A stretch of 64,000 bases of DNA from Bilabrum cf. latius. Its lineage: Eukaryota; Bigyra: Bicosoecida; Bigyra; Bicosoecida. This document shows, in pieces, positions 35,601 through 47,713 of the stretch. The notes beneath the pieces are model-generated. The model did not search any database and was not told the DNA's origin. It worked only from the letters and a program-made list of their open reading frames with translations. A program made the position numbers and the translations under genes. Position 1 is the first letter of the stretch; every line of letters begins with the position of its first letter. Location of the stretch: NCBI GenBank assembly GCA_965178125.1, contig OZ237736.1:744001-808000 (forward strand), read 5' to 3'.

Positions 35601-38600
35601 CAGCAGCTGCATGCCGGTAGCTCTGCTGGCCATCATTCGCTGCTCCACAGCCAGGAGAGCCCCCCTGTACTGCTCCAGCTCGCCCTCTGACTCGAGATAC
35701 ACCCTCGTGGGATCCGTTCGGTCGATGGTAGGCTCGTCGTAACCAAACACCCCTCGAGCCTCTGCCCGTTGAATCCCCGAGAAGCCCACTGCGCCGGATG
35801 AAACCCGTTCTTCGGCCACGGCGGCGTCGATGACTTCCACTGCCACGTCCCTCGATGCTCCGATGCCCGACGGCAAGCGGAAGGTCACAAAATCATGGTC
35901 TCTGTCCACAAGCTCGTACTGGCACCCGCTGGTGCGACCCGTCTGGGGACGGATGCCCCCAATGCTCGTGGCATCAGTGATGCAAGACATGTAGAACTCG
36001 AGCACCAGGTAGGACGTGGGAAGGGAGGCTGCCTGGGACAGGGGGACGGGGCTCACTAGGAGACCGTTGGCGAGCTCAAGAGCCTGCCCGCGCGCCGTGG
36101 TGTTGCGCTGCTTGGGCCCAAAGTTTGCGCCATGCAGAGTGACTTCATATCCGCCCACCGTGGGGCCATTACTGGGAACAACGGACCGGGTACTACGGAT
36201 CGTGGGAGGCGCGTACAGCAGCCGGGGCTGCTCAGGCTCTGTGGCCGGCGTGAGCATCTTCCCTCCGACAGAGACCTGGATGTCCTTCTGGCCCGCACCC
36301 TCAGGCAGCTCGAACGTGATGCGATCGTGCGTGTGCGCAATCACAGCGGCCTCAGGCACCTCCCCCTCTCCGGGGAAGCTCTCCATGCCATCGCAATTCA
36401 GCTCAAGGGTTGGGTTTCGGGTTGTGTGAGCGAGGAAGACGCACAGTTGAGGGTTACCCACGGCGCCCCTGCGGCCCAGATTCGCCCCAAACACGCTCAG
36501 GTAAGAAACAGCCGGGTGATCGGGACTCATGGTACGAGGCCTCGCGCCCCTCGTGGGAGCACCTTCGATCTGCAGGCCGGCGGGACCAAGCGCACCGCCC
36601 TCGGTGGATGCGTACTACACCGCGGGGCCGATGTGTTCCCTAAGGGTGGCATTGGGGACCTGCGTCGCAATGTCGGGGTCTGCCCACACGGCTGAGGACT
36701 GGAGAAGGCCCGTGGGGTCCGCTTCCTCCGCCGACGTCTCTGGCTCCGAAGCGCCCAGTGCCATCTGGAAGGCTGGAGAGAAGCCGTGGAGCGCCACTCC
36801 GGTCACCACGGGGAAATCGTACGTTACCATTGCATCTGCTTCGCCCATGAGACCCGCGGTCGTAACACGAACGGCCACGTTGGAACCTGCGCCCTCTGGC
36901 AGCGTGCACTCGATCGTCTCATGCGTCCTGCGGTCCGCCCCCTCGCACTCGACCCACTCCACATCCCTACCGAAGGCCTCGACCGCCCCTGGGTCGTTGC
37001 TCGGCAGGGCAAACTCCACCTTGATGAAGCCGGAAATAGCGTCTGCCTGCGCCTGCCGCAAGGGTGGAGTCTCTCCAAAGTTCATGCCTGTGACCAGCAT
37101 CGTCACTCCGCCCGCAGTGGGCACCGAGTCGGTCTGCTGCGCAGGCCCCACGGTGGTGATGCTGGGCCTGATGTGGGAGTAATGGAGCTGCGACCGCATC
37201 ACGTCGGCCAGGCGTACGGCGGATGAACCATCCCCGGGACGCCTGGGGATGATGCCGTTTGCCCCGTCCGTGACGCCGGCGGCCTCCACGTCTTCGAGGT
37301 CCTCGGCCAGCAGCATGGACTGCCCGCCCGCCTCGACGTCCAGCACGAAGCCTGTCGACGTGTCATTGTACTGCAAGCCGTCTCCTTCTCCCGCCGGGAT
37401 AGGGAAGATGAAGCACTCGTGGAGTGACGGCGCCTGCCCACCGGCAGTGGCAGCGGGGCAAGGGCGTCTGTTGGCGCTTACGGCGTTGGGAGGATGCCCA
37501 TAGTCTAGCACACCATCCGTGCACGTTGCTACAGAGCCGTCTCCAAGCCGCACCAGGGGACACCGTGTGAGGTCTTGGCCCCTGATTCGCATCCACCCGC
37601 CGCGTGTGGGCACCCGTACATCCTTAGCGTCATCCGCCACCCAATGCCTCTGCCAGTGGGACTCCACTGGGCTGGCGTCGGTGGGCTGGTCACCGGAAGA
37701 TCCACTGGGCGGCATCCACACGTCCACAGCGGCCACATAGGGCTTCGCGTAGGCAAACATCTCATCACCGCTGGAGAGGGACCCGGACCGATCCACAAAG
37801 ATTCGGATGTCGTCCATGGGCGCAGGGGAGGCAGGAGATTCGGGAACCAGGAAGGACACGTCGTACACGGGAGTCGTGCCGGCCTGGTTGGCGGCGGCGT
37901 CGATCACGTCGATTACATGGGTCTATATGTCCGCCCCTGTGGCGGTGTCCTGCAGCCATATGCTGTCACGGAGTGACCACACGCGACATGCCACAGCCGA
38001 CGTGGCGCTGGGCCCAGCCAGCACCCGCATCTGCTTGGAAGTCTCGAGGCCGCCCACCCGGATGGTGATGCCGTTGCCCTCCGATGGTGACCCGTCCTCG
38101 GCCTTCTGGCCCTGTGTGGGCAGTCCGGTGGTCGCTCCCTGCAGTGCCGCGATCTGGGGGGCGAGCAGCTGCCAAGTCTGCGAGTTGGCCCGCTGCACGA
38201 GCTCGTCTGCCTGCACGTCCAATGCACTCGTCATATCCTCGTCCAGCAGGGTGGCAGGCATGCGGGCGGTCACCTGCACCTGCACCTCGCCCGTCTGCTC
38301 GTCTGTGTAGGCGAGGATGCGGTTGTGCGTATGTGAGCGCACCGTCAGGGGATACCTGAGCAGCGGCAGCATGGACACGTCGGCTCGCAGTACGCCTCGC
38401 GCATCGCCCTCTTGCCTGAAGGCCCGGGGGTCCGAGAACCCGGTTCCGATAATGAGCACCTGCAGCACGCTGTTGTCGTCACACGAGAAGGGATCACCGG
38501 CACTGAACGAGCAATTCTGCTCCTCTGACGTGTCTGCGTTGACCACGTAGCCAGGTTGCGTCCAGGCGGGGCGGGTCACCACTAGCCGCTCGATTACCGG

Positions 38601-41600
38601 AGCAGCATAGGAGAAGATGGTTCCAGGGTCCATTAGTCGCGATAGTGACCCATCGTACGGTGCAGAGGTAGAGGAGTCTTCGCTGACAGGTGCAAGACCC
38701 ACTCGTACTGGGATCGCAAATCCACCGCCATGCTCAGGCAGTGTGAATGAGATGGTCTGCGAGATACCGTCCTGGTTCAGCACCATGCCGGTGGGCTAGC
38801 GCACCTGTCCTCCAAACACAACGACTGGTCTCGAGAGGCGGTCCCTCAGGGGCACATTCCTCGTGGTAAGCTTGACAATCTGAGGAGAATTGATCGGTGA
38901 ATGGGTATCCACTGTGGACACAGTATCCATACTGATCACCTCGGGCGTTGCGAAGTCGAACGTTGCGTCGGCTGTTGCAGGGGGATCGCCACTGCTGGAC
39001 TGCCCTGCCACGGTGGTCCTGAAGTAAGCATTCTCGGCCCAGCCCGGCTCGGTCTCGATCTCAATCAGGGTGTGGGACACATGATTCACGGACACGGGCG
39101 TGTACTCTGTACCCGTGGGGCCATACGTGATGCTCTGCAGACCTGGAGACTCCTCGCCCGTGTCTTCGTCAAACAGCACCAGGTCTGGAGATCCGAATCC
39201 TGTACCGTGAATTTCGAAGGTTTCACCTCCGTCCACGTCGGCATCGTCCACACGGTCACCTGCGACACCACCAGGCCGCACGATTGCGATGATCTCAGGA
39301 ACCTCGTAGTTGGTCGTGGGGCTGCGGCTGGGCTGTGAGTCCACCACAACCGTCCATGCTAGCGCACTGCCTGCACCCTCGGCCGTTTTGCACTCAATCG
39401 TCACATGCGCCTCCACCAGCACGCAATCTAGAGCCTGGAATACTGTCATGCCAGCACCGGCAACAGATAGCTCATACGTGGCGTTCAAAGGAGTCTGAAG
39501 ACCGCTGGTCTGTGGCATGGGCCCAAAATTGTTGCCCTTCAGCACCACCACCTGTCCGCCTGGAGTCAGAGCATTTGCAGCGCCCTCCCCCTCGAATGAG
39601 GCCAGCACTGGCTGCGCGTAGGCATGCGTCGTTTGCACCGCCGCAGCGACCGTGGCCTGGGTTGCAATTGCCACGTCAAACTCAAGCCCCCTGCCCGTGC
39701 CCGGCAGGGTGCTGCACTCAATCTCCGTGTCCGCCCTTGAGACACGGCACGTGGCCGTAGCATCGTACCGAAGGTTTCCGGCCGCTGCAGGCCCGTAGAT
39801 TACGGAGGAAACGCTGCCCAAGTTGCTTAGTTCGATTGGACCAAAGCCAGTGCCAACCAGTGTGAAAGACTGCCCACCACGCGTGTCTGACCCGTCGGCT
39901 CCGCGGACACTCGTCAGTACTGGCGGGGCAAACGACACGAAGGCTACCGTATTGTTCTGGCATACAACACTTCTGTCGAGCTCATCGATCCCCAGCGACC
40001 CATCATCCACCTGCTGGGCGAAGCAAGTATCCTCGACCTGTGACTGCCCATTCACCACAGCCGAGGCCACTAGTCCCCTACCCACACCGGCCGGCATGGT
40101 GCAGTGGAGCAGCTTGTGGGCCATGGCACCAGTTTCCGGCTTGGTGCACTGGGTCATCTCATACTCGTATCCCGCAAGTTCTAGGCCCATAGAGCTGACT
40201 GGGCTGTCAGGGCTGTAGCTGAGCTTGACGCGGACTGGCTCCGTGGCGGGCCCGAAGTTTACACCCCTGACCACCACGATCTCCCCTCCGGTGGTGCGAA
40301 GGTTTGTGATGTCTAGCGAGGACGTGATACCCTCCAGCCCGGTGATCTGGGGAATCGCGTACGTGAACGTGCTTACATCCATGATACTAGCGTCACCCGC
40401 ACCGCCACTTGCGGCATCTGTGCCCGAGGACCGAGACCGGATGGTCAGATCGTCCTCCCCATTGATTGACAGCATCCACTGCAGGTCGCTGCCAGAGCCC
40501 TCGGATGTCACGCAGCGTACCGTATCATGACTAGTCTCCCCTGCTTGCAGCAGGGTATCGTCCACTCGGCAAGGAAGCTAGCCGCCCCGACCGTCGCTGT
40601 AAAACACGGTCTGCACACCAGTGGGTCCCAAATTCTCGCCCTTCAGGACTACCTGTGTGCCTCCCTCGGTAGCTAGAGACATTGCACTGTCGCTCACTTC
40701 TGTCACAGTGGGGGTTTTGTAGCTCAGCTGGAGCCTTGATGTCAGAAGTGCACCTTGCCCCTGTGCGTTCACGTGCACGTCAAAGCCCAAGCCAAAACCC
40801 TCCGAGGTCGTGCACGTGATCTCCGTGGCTTCGACGGTCACAGAGCACCCAGTCATGTCCACGCGTTGTTCTCCCCCGGCTGGGTTAACACGAGTCATCC
40901 ACGCTTCGACAGGCGTGACCTGGCCCGGCGATCCGAGACCGGTGCCAGTAAAGACGCACGACTGCCCTCCGGCCGTCTGAATGCCCTCTGCGTCTGTGCC
41001 GCAAGCCACCTCTCGGATGATTGGAATGTTTGAGTCGTTGGCCTGAATGGCAAAACGAACATCCTAAGTGTCGATGGCACCGTACCTGTCTCTGACCTCG
41101 ACCTCAACAATGTACTCGGCCCGCACCAGCATGCCCTGAGTGGCTGCATCCAGGGACAGGTAGGGGGAGTAGTCGGAGGTAATAGACCAGTCGGGGCTGG
41201 GCACGGCAATGACAGAGACATTTCCCTGTCTCGCATCGATCGCAATAAGGTCGACGTTACCCTCCTGCAGCACCTGGTTCGCTGAAGTCTGAGGGCTCCC
41301 ATCGCTTCTCCGCTGTCGCACTACGGTGCCCCTGAGCGGGTCGGTGCCCTGCGCTCCCTTGCTGGTGAACCGATACATCAAGTCGCTCAGGAACTCTTCG
41401 CTGTCCTGGTCGGCTGCCTAAACACTGGGAGTCATGCGAGCCCCGATCTGAGCGTCGCGAAGCGCCACCACCTCGTCGATCACAATGACCTGGGCCTATG
41501 GCAGGCCGCTTTCAGCGTTCCCTGCAGCCAGCTCGGGGGCATCGTTTGTATCGTTCAGGCGAAGAGTGATGAAGCTCGATGCGGTATTTCCCACGATGTC

Positions 41601-44600
41601 CTCCACCCGCACGATGGTCAAGTAGCCACCCGATGCGGGGGAGGTCTCGTAGTCAACGGGGTGACCGCTGCCGGACGGCCTGGCTGGGGCCGAGAAATTT
41701 AGGGAAAGCTACCCCGTAGTCTCGTCCAGCAGAACCATGCCGTCCGTGCTGTCAAACTCGACGCTAAAGGTCAGGGTATCATCCTCCGGGTCCTCTGCCA
41801 GGGTAGACAGAGCTACACCGACGGTGGTCCCGACGGCGCAGTTCTCCTCGACCGTGAAGGTCTGTGCAGCAAGCACGGGCGGCTCATTCACGTCCAGCAC
41901 CGTCACCGTGACGTTGACCTCGGTAAAGGCGCTGTACCCGTTAATGCCGATCTTAACTGTCAGGTTGAAGTACTGCTTGGTTTCATAGTCCAGCTGCGTC
42001 TGGTCGTTCACCCGGATCAATCCGTCGCACAGCCCGATCTTGAAGGCCTCTCCGTCGTCCCCTGCCACAATGGAGAACTCCATCTGCTCGTCGGCCTCGA
42101 GCGACGCAGACACGGGCTCGCCCACTGCCGTATTCCTCGCAGAATTCTCGTGAACCTCACGAGCTTGGTTCTTTGCCACTGGAGGGCGGATGCCGCAGCC
42201 GGGGGCACCATCCGGTTGGTTTAGGGTGCCATCAGCCTTGCAGGAGGACACATCGGCACCAGATGCCGTGAATCCCTGCCTGCACTTGAAGGCGCACGTG
42301 TCTTGGTAGTACATGTCCCTGCACCCGCTGACCGTGGGTCCCCCTCCCACGAGACAAGGCGTCTCCAGCTTCAGGTTGTCGAACTCGGCCGGGCCCTCCG
42401 CCCATAGCCCAACGTCACCAGAGGTCAGAGTGGGATCTCTAGCCGTCATGATCCGGCCGCCATCCAGCCAGACCTCAATGTCGGCCCCGTCCAGCATCAC
42501 CTTGAGCTCGTGCCGCTCAGTCGGCTTGGACGAGTCCAGCTTGCGAATGCCTACGCCTGATGATGCTAGCATGGCGTCGGATCCAACCTCACCAGACCTC
42601 TTGACGATCTTGTGCACACCAGAGGCAAAACCGATCGACGCGATAAAGTACACGCTACCACTGGCGGCACGGAAGATCAGGCCGGCGTCTCTTTCCCCGC
42701 TCAGCTCAATGCTAACCGAGTGGGCCACGTCAAGCGTCCTCGGGTCGGGGTCTCGCAGCAACACGGCCACGCCTTGGCCCTCGACGAGACACGTGTCGTC
42801 CACTGGAGGCGGCATTGATATCATCCTGCCATCAACTACCTGCCAGTAGTCTTCGAGCGGAAAATCGTCCGGATCCGCGGAAATGAACCTCTTCTGGGCT
42901 AGAGAGGAGTCTTCGAAATCTTCCGCTGCGACAGCTTGCGTGCAAGATTCTGCGCCTGCGGGGGCTGGAATTGCTGGGCACTGCGCGGCGCACTCAAGTT
43001 CCTCGGTGCTCCACTGCCCATTGATGCAAGTGGCCTCCGTTTCTCCAGAGATGGACGTGTACCCCGCCAAGCACGACAGCTTGCACTCGTCGCCTTGCAA
43101 GGCCCCTGTACACGTCCCAATCTGAACCGTGTTGGGCGGCGCACGGTCCTCGCACTTGATGTCACTGTACACGAGCACCTCGCACAGCTCAAGGAAAGTA
43201 GTCCTGGGCTCCGACACGACCAGTACGTACCGTCCGGTTGCATCGCACTTGAGGTCGTTAATGATGCCGCGATCCGATGTGATGAATCCCCTGCACTTGG
43301 TGTTGCGTTCCCAGTTGGAGGCATCGTCTCCCACATACACCTCGGCACCTCGGATCCGATCAGGCCACCCAGTACGAGTGTATACTCGGATCGTGTCCAC
43401 AAGGTACCTCTGCTGGAGATCGATACGCATCCGAGGCCGGTAGGACTATGCGCTGTGGTAGCAATTCGGGCCCATCCCTCCGTTGTTGTGCACTCCATCC
43501 ACCGCTCTATTTGAACCCAAGCCGTCGTACACCCCGCCCCAGTAGTCAGTCGGCTTGCCCCGCGCCACGTTGATGAGCCGGGACAGGTCTGGCGTGATCG
43601 AAGGCCTTACCTTGTTGCTCAAGGCAGACCACTGGCCTCGCCCTGCCTATGTGACGGCAGCTGCCTGGAATGAGTAGGTTGCATCAGTAGTCAGCTACGT
43701 GACCTGTGCACGCAGTTTGCCGGTTGGTGTTCCAGTGGGACGCAGCGTCGCCAGCTTTGCCATTCGAGAAGCACCGCTGTTGGCGCAGCCGTCCGTCGTG
43801 ACCTTGATGTCGTCGATGAAGTACGTCTTGGTCGTCGTGTCCCACGACTTTCCGTGCAGTGCAAGCTTGCCCTGGCTCACATCTCCCCCTCTGTTGAGGT
43901 CCGCAAGCTTGAGGGACCCCAGGGTCAGCCAGTCGGGGTCCAGCCTTCCCTTGTGAAAGAATGAAATGGTGTTTGTAGCGACATTGTAAGCCATCTTGAG
44001 CCATTGAAGCTGTGCGTTTGTCCCCATCCCGAGGTTTTTAGCGAATAGACCCGATCCGCTCCTGCTGGCTTGCACCCTATAGTTGTTTCCGTCTTGTCGG
44101 TAGAAAAGGATGTCAACTCTAAAGCGGTTGTAGTCCTGCTTACGTGCATCGCCCTCCTGCAGCGTGATGCCGACGCCACCACGGATGGGCTGCGGCGAGT
44201 CCACCCATGCCTTCATCTGCACCTCCCAGTTGGCACCTGCGTGCAGCTTTTCGCCAGTCCCTGTCTGCTCGATCGACTTTGGCCACGGAATAAAGATCTT
44301 GGAACAGTCGTTGGCATCGTTCCAGCAGTCCTGTCTGGAGCCAAGCACCCATTTCAGGTATCCCTTGCTGCCCGACTTGTCTGCCCCCTGTTCGAACGCA
44401 ATGGTGTGGCTGGGGCGTGCTCGAAAGGACCACCCCCCGGGCAGACTAGTCATGCCGCCGCCAAAGTCGGTGCCACCGAAGGAGGATGGCGCGGCGCGAA
44501 TGGCGTAGTGGGTAGCCTCATCGTACGTGCCAAGGTCGTCTTCTGCGACGGGGGTCCACGTGATAGTGGCCGTCCTGCCGCTGATGGTTGCTGTCACGTC

Positions 44601-47098
44601 TGTGGGAGCGATGGCGGTTTGCGCCTGGCACACGGGGACGTATCCTGAGTAGTAGCCTGTGATCTCGCACGTCACTGGCAATCCACCTACTGGGTTTGTC
44701 ACCGTGTAGCCGTTGCTGCAGCTGTAGTAGCATGAACCGCGGAAGCAGTTGCTCGTAGAGACACCAGTGGTAGTGAGATCGTCGCATCCTGGGAGCTGGA
44801 TTACGTATGAGCCCTCAACCGCAGCGGTTAGCGATGAAATGCCAGAGCGTCCTCCTAGGAGGACAAGAGCTCCGTTCCCGGCCGGTGCGAGCGAAGCCCA
44901 AGCCCTGCCGGCTGGCGAGCTGCCGATCACTCGGAGTGCAGAGCTAAACTGGTAGCTCAGCAGGTCAAGCGCATGCAGGTCATCCAGCGCCTCCCCGTCT
45001 GCCCCTATCCCGCCGTAGATCCAGGCCATGCCGCGGTGTTGCGTGGCTGCGTGCCCGAACCTTGGGCTGGGCAGGTTGCGGACAGGCATCCCAAAGACCT
45101 TGGCTTCGCAGATGGCAAGCGTGTGGCCCACCCTTGGCTGCACGATCCAGACGTAACGACCAGTCTTGGTGCACATGATGGTGTCAACGTTGCCAAGGGG
45201 GCTGGGCACGTTGCCCTCGCACTCGGTGTTGAGGTCAAACTTGTCGGGGTTGTCACCTACCCATAGCTCGATATCGGTGGATCGACTCCTGCAGCAGCCA
45301 TCACTACGGTCCCACAGCTGGATCCTGGTCAGATCGTACGAGGCCCCCAGGTCAATTCTTATGTAGTGATGAGTGCCTGTGTGAGTACCGGAATGGATGC
45401 ATGAACTCCCACGCCACTCCTGGTCCGTGTTCCCGTCGTTAATTCTCGTTGCCACGCCGCCGTAGCCTTGCTCAGTGGCTTCAACACCCTTGCCCTGCGC
45501 CAGCTCCTTCTCGTCGGTGCTCAGTGTCTTCCACTTCCAAGGCTCGGGGCCCATGACCATGAGCTCGCAGCCGTCCAGTCGCTTGCCTGTTCCAGACAAA
45601 AAGGCGTGAACGTACCTGCCGACTGCTCCATCGCACGGGATGGTCGCAGGCACTGGGAGCCTTCCGTTGTATGGCGACTCGCACTCGGTGAAGGAGGGAG
45701 TTCCCTGACCGTCAAGGGGATCTGTTCGGTGGTTGTTAACGGTAATACGAAGCCCGTTGGCGCTGTCGCGTTGCGCAGTCTCCGTCCGTGGGTAGAAGCG
45801 GACCTCTTTGACGGTGCGGGGCCCGCCAAGATCTACCGAGGCGCCCGAGTTCGCCGCGGAGGCGCTCTGGACCATGCACTGCCCATTACCCGCCACAGTG
45901 TTCAAGAGGCCATCCACCAGGTTGGAGGTGTGGAAATTAGCATTGCCGTTCCGTGGTTTTGGGGCATACACGGGCCTGTTGAGCGCGAGGTTCACCAGCG
46001 AGCCCTCGTCCTCGAACCCAACGGAGCTGAGTGCCCACAGGTGGTTCGTCGCATCCTTGGCGTCGTCTCCCGTGCGGCCACCGAACATGACCGCGACGCG
46101 ACCCGTGGGATCAGCGGTCAGCGTGTGGTCGTACCTCCCCGTGGGTGCGCCGCCCTGAGCCGCTGCCGGTGCCTCCCACTTCACGGCACCTGTCGTGGGC
46201 AGCTGCATCACGGCCGTAGTTGCATGCACGACATCGGTACCTCCGCGGCCTCCGTGCACCACGAGACACTCCTCGCCAGCGGCCTCGCAGTCGCGCAGAA
46301 CCACTGCCGCTGCAAACCGTCGCGGCGTCGTCAGCGCAGTCGGTGCCAGCTTGGTCCACACTTTCGTGCCTGCGAGGGGTTGCAATGGAAAGGGTCTTTC
46401 GGTGCTTTATACGTTAATTTGAAAGAGGCGCACATGATTTCGCTGCGCTCTTGCGGTCGGATGGATCGCCGCAACACGTGACAGTAGTGCCGCACCACGT
46501 GACGGTCGGATGGATCGCCGCAACACGTGGTGGGTGAAACTAGAATATCTTTCCTTACCCAAATCGAATTTAAACGTTCCTCGCTGAGACTATCCTGTGC
46601 TTCCCATTCCCCCGTAAGCGTACACCACATCCTTGGAGGCGGCGTAGGCCGGGCCCTCGCTTACGGGAGCAGTGCCTGAGGTCGTGGGGAGTGAGGCCGC
46701 CCCATCTGCGAATTGGGGCGAATTTAAGAGAGGTTGCGCGAGAGCGTTCGGTCCAATGAACGAAAGGCAAAAATAACGCACACTTGACGAGTGCGATCTA
46801 CTTGTACTGGAGCAGGGACGGCATGGAACCGTCATACGTGTATTGGCAGGAGTCGGGCGGGTGTCGTTGTAAGTGCAACTGATGCCTCACCGGCGTCCAC
46901 AGCCACAAAATCCTTTCCTCCCGATGCCACCTTGCCTCCGAGGAAGAATGCAGTGTCATCTGACGCGGCTGCCCCTGCACCACTCCGCAATTTGGGCGTT
47001 GAACCCGCTGCTGAAAGCTCGACGAAGCGGATGTCAGCAGCTGCGGCACTGTGGCTCCCTACGAGAGCAGCCACAGCGGCTGCAAGCAAGGAGATCAT
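32661..47098 (-). CDS. giant multidomain cell-surface receptor (kelch, discoidin, sushi, FN3, cadherin, TIG repeats, polytopic membrane region)
   Basis: 4,687 residues, three exons: 47098-46891, intron 46890-46706, 46705-46559, intron 46558-46370, 46369-32661. Signal peptide MISLLAAAVAALVG. Approximate residues: kelch-like and first discoidin-like modules 30-640; sushi 650-695; FN3 700-1040, interrupted by a concanavalin-like domain; F5/8 type C 1040-1180; further sushi and LamG-like modules 1180-1510; cadherin-like repeats 1520-1890; a long run of IPT/TIG domains 1895-3810 (GGQSFTLVGTGFG, GGQVVVLKGNNFGPM). Then comes a Cys-rich ephrin-receptor-like segment (CLPCPEGADCQGY), about nine membrane segments 3965-4475, and a cytoplasmic coiled tail. 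Sixteen in-frame TAG codons; stop TAA. Similar TIG/membrane proteins occur in algae and stramenopiles. Ligand and signalling are unknown. Confidence 0.85.
46454..46529. repeat. 27-base direct repeat with CACGTG boxes in receptor intron 2
   Basis: Two identical 27-base copies (46454-46480 and 46503-46529) inside intron 46558-46370. Between them lies a third, shorter variant at about 46489-46501. All three carry GCCGCAMCACGTG. The palindromic CACGTG is an E-box/G-box type core, so an intronic enhancer is possible; a simple duplication is equally possible. Confidence 0.8.
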
Positions 47099-47713
47099 GA
47101 CCAATTAAACTTCAACTTTGCTTCAAGCAAGATTGCACTTGCAGCAGCGCGGGTAAATGTGCCTGAGAAGGTATTGACGGAGCCGAGAGCGACGAGAGCT
47201 GAGCTTGAAAATTATCGTTTTTTAAGACAGTAACGTGCGATTTCAAAGAGGCGAGTCTCCCGTATCCTGGCGAGTGCAGCCTGAGATCTGGGCGAGCCCC
47301 CCGCCCCCAGCGCCGAGCGCAGAGCCCCACGCTCAGTATTGCCAGATACAGTGCGACTAGGGCCGCATTAAGCAAATGATCTGAACTCTCCCACCCGCCC
47401 CGGGGCACTGCGTCAGTTTTGGCACCTGGAGCACGCGACCCCGAACCTCCTTGGCCGACACTTGGGTACAAGATCGGTCATGTTGTTGTACTGTTCAGCA
47501 AGCCAGTGGTATACGGCGCAAAATGCAAGTGCTTTGCCTCGCACATGCTTGCGCTGGGCCACGATTGACAGCCTGGTCGCCGCTGTCACAGTGCCAATCA
47601 GCCGCTGCAGGCGACAAGCCCTCGCGAGGAGTTCTCTAGGCGATTGGCACGCAGCTCGGCTCAGTGGATCGTGGTCGCGTGCAAGGCACAGTACTATGTC
47701 AGTTGCACTTTGG
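47099..47713. other. intergenic region upstream of the giant receptor
   Basis: 615 bases between two minus-strand genes, expected to hold the receptor promoter. A minus-strand frame 47471-47112 ends in TGA and contains one hydrophobic segment (ALVALYLAILSVGL), but it has no ATG and I found no splice acceptor I trust. I do not call it a gene. A 20-base direct repeat lies just downstream, at about 47755-47792, inside the neighbouring gene. Confidence 0.35.

Noticed and set aside
47112-47471. Small membrane protein on the minus strand
   Set aside because: No ATG and no trusted upstream exon; kept only as a note in the intergenic entry.
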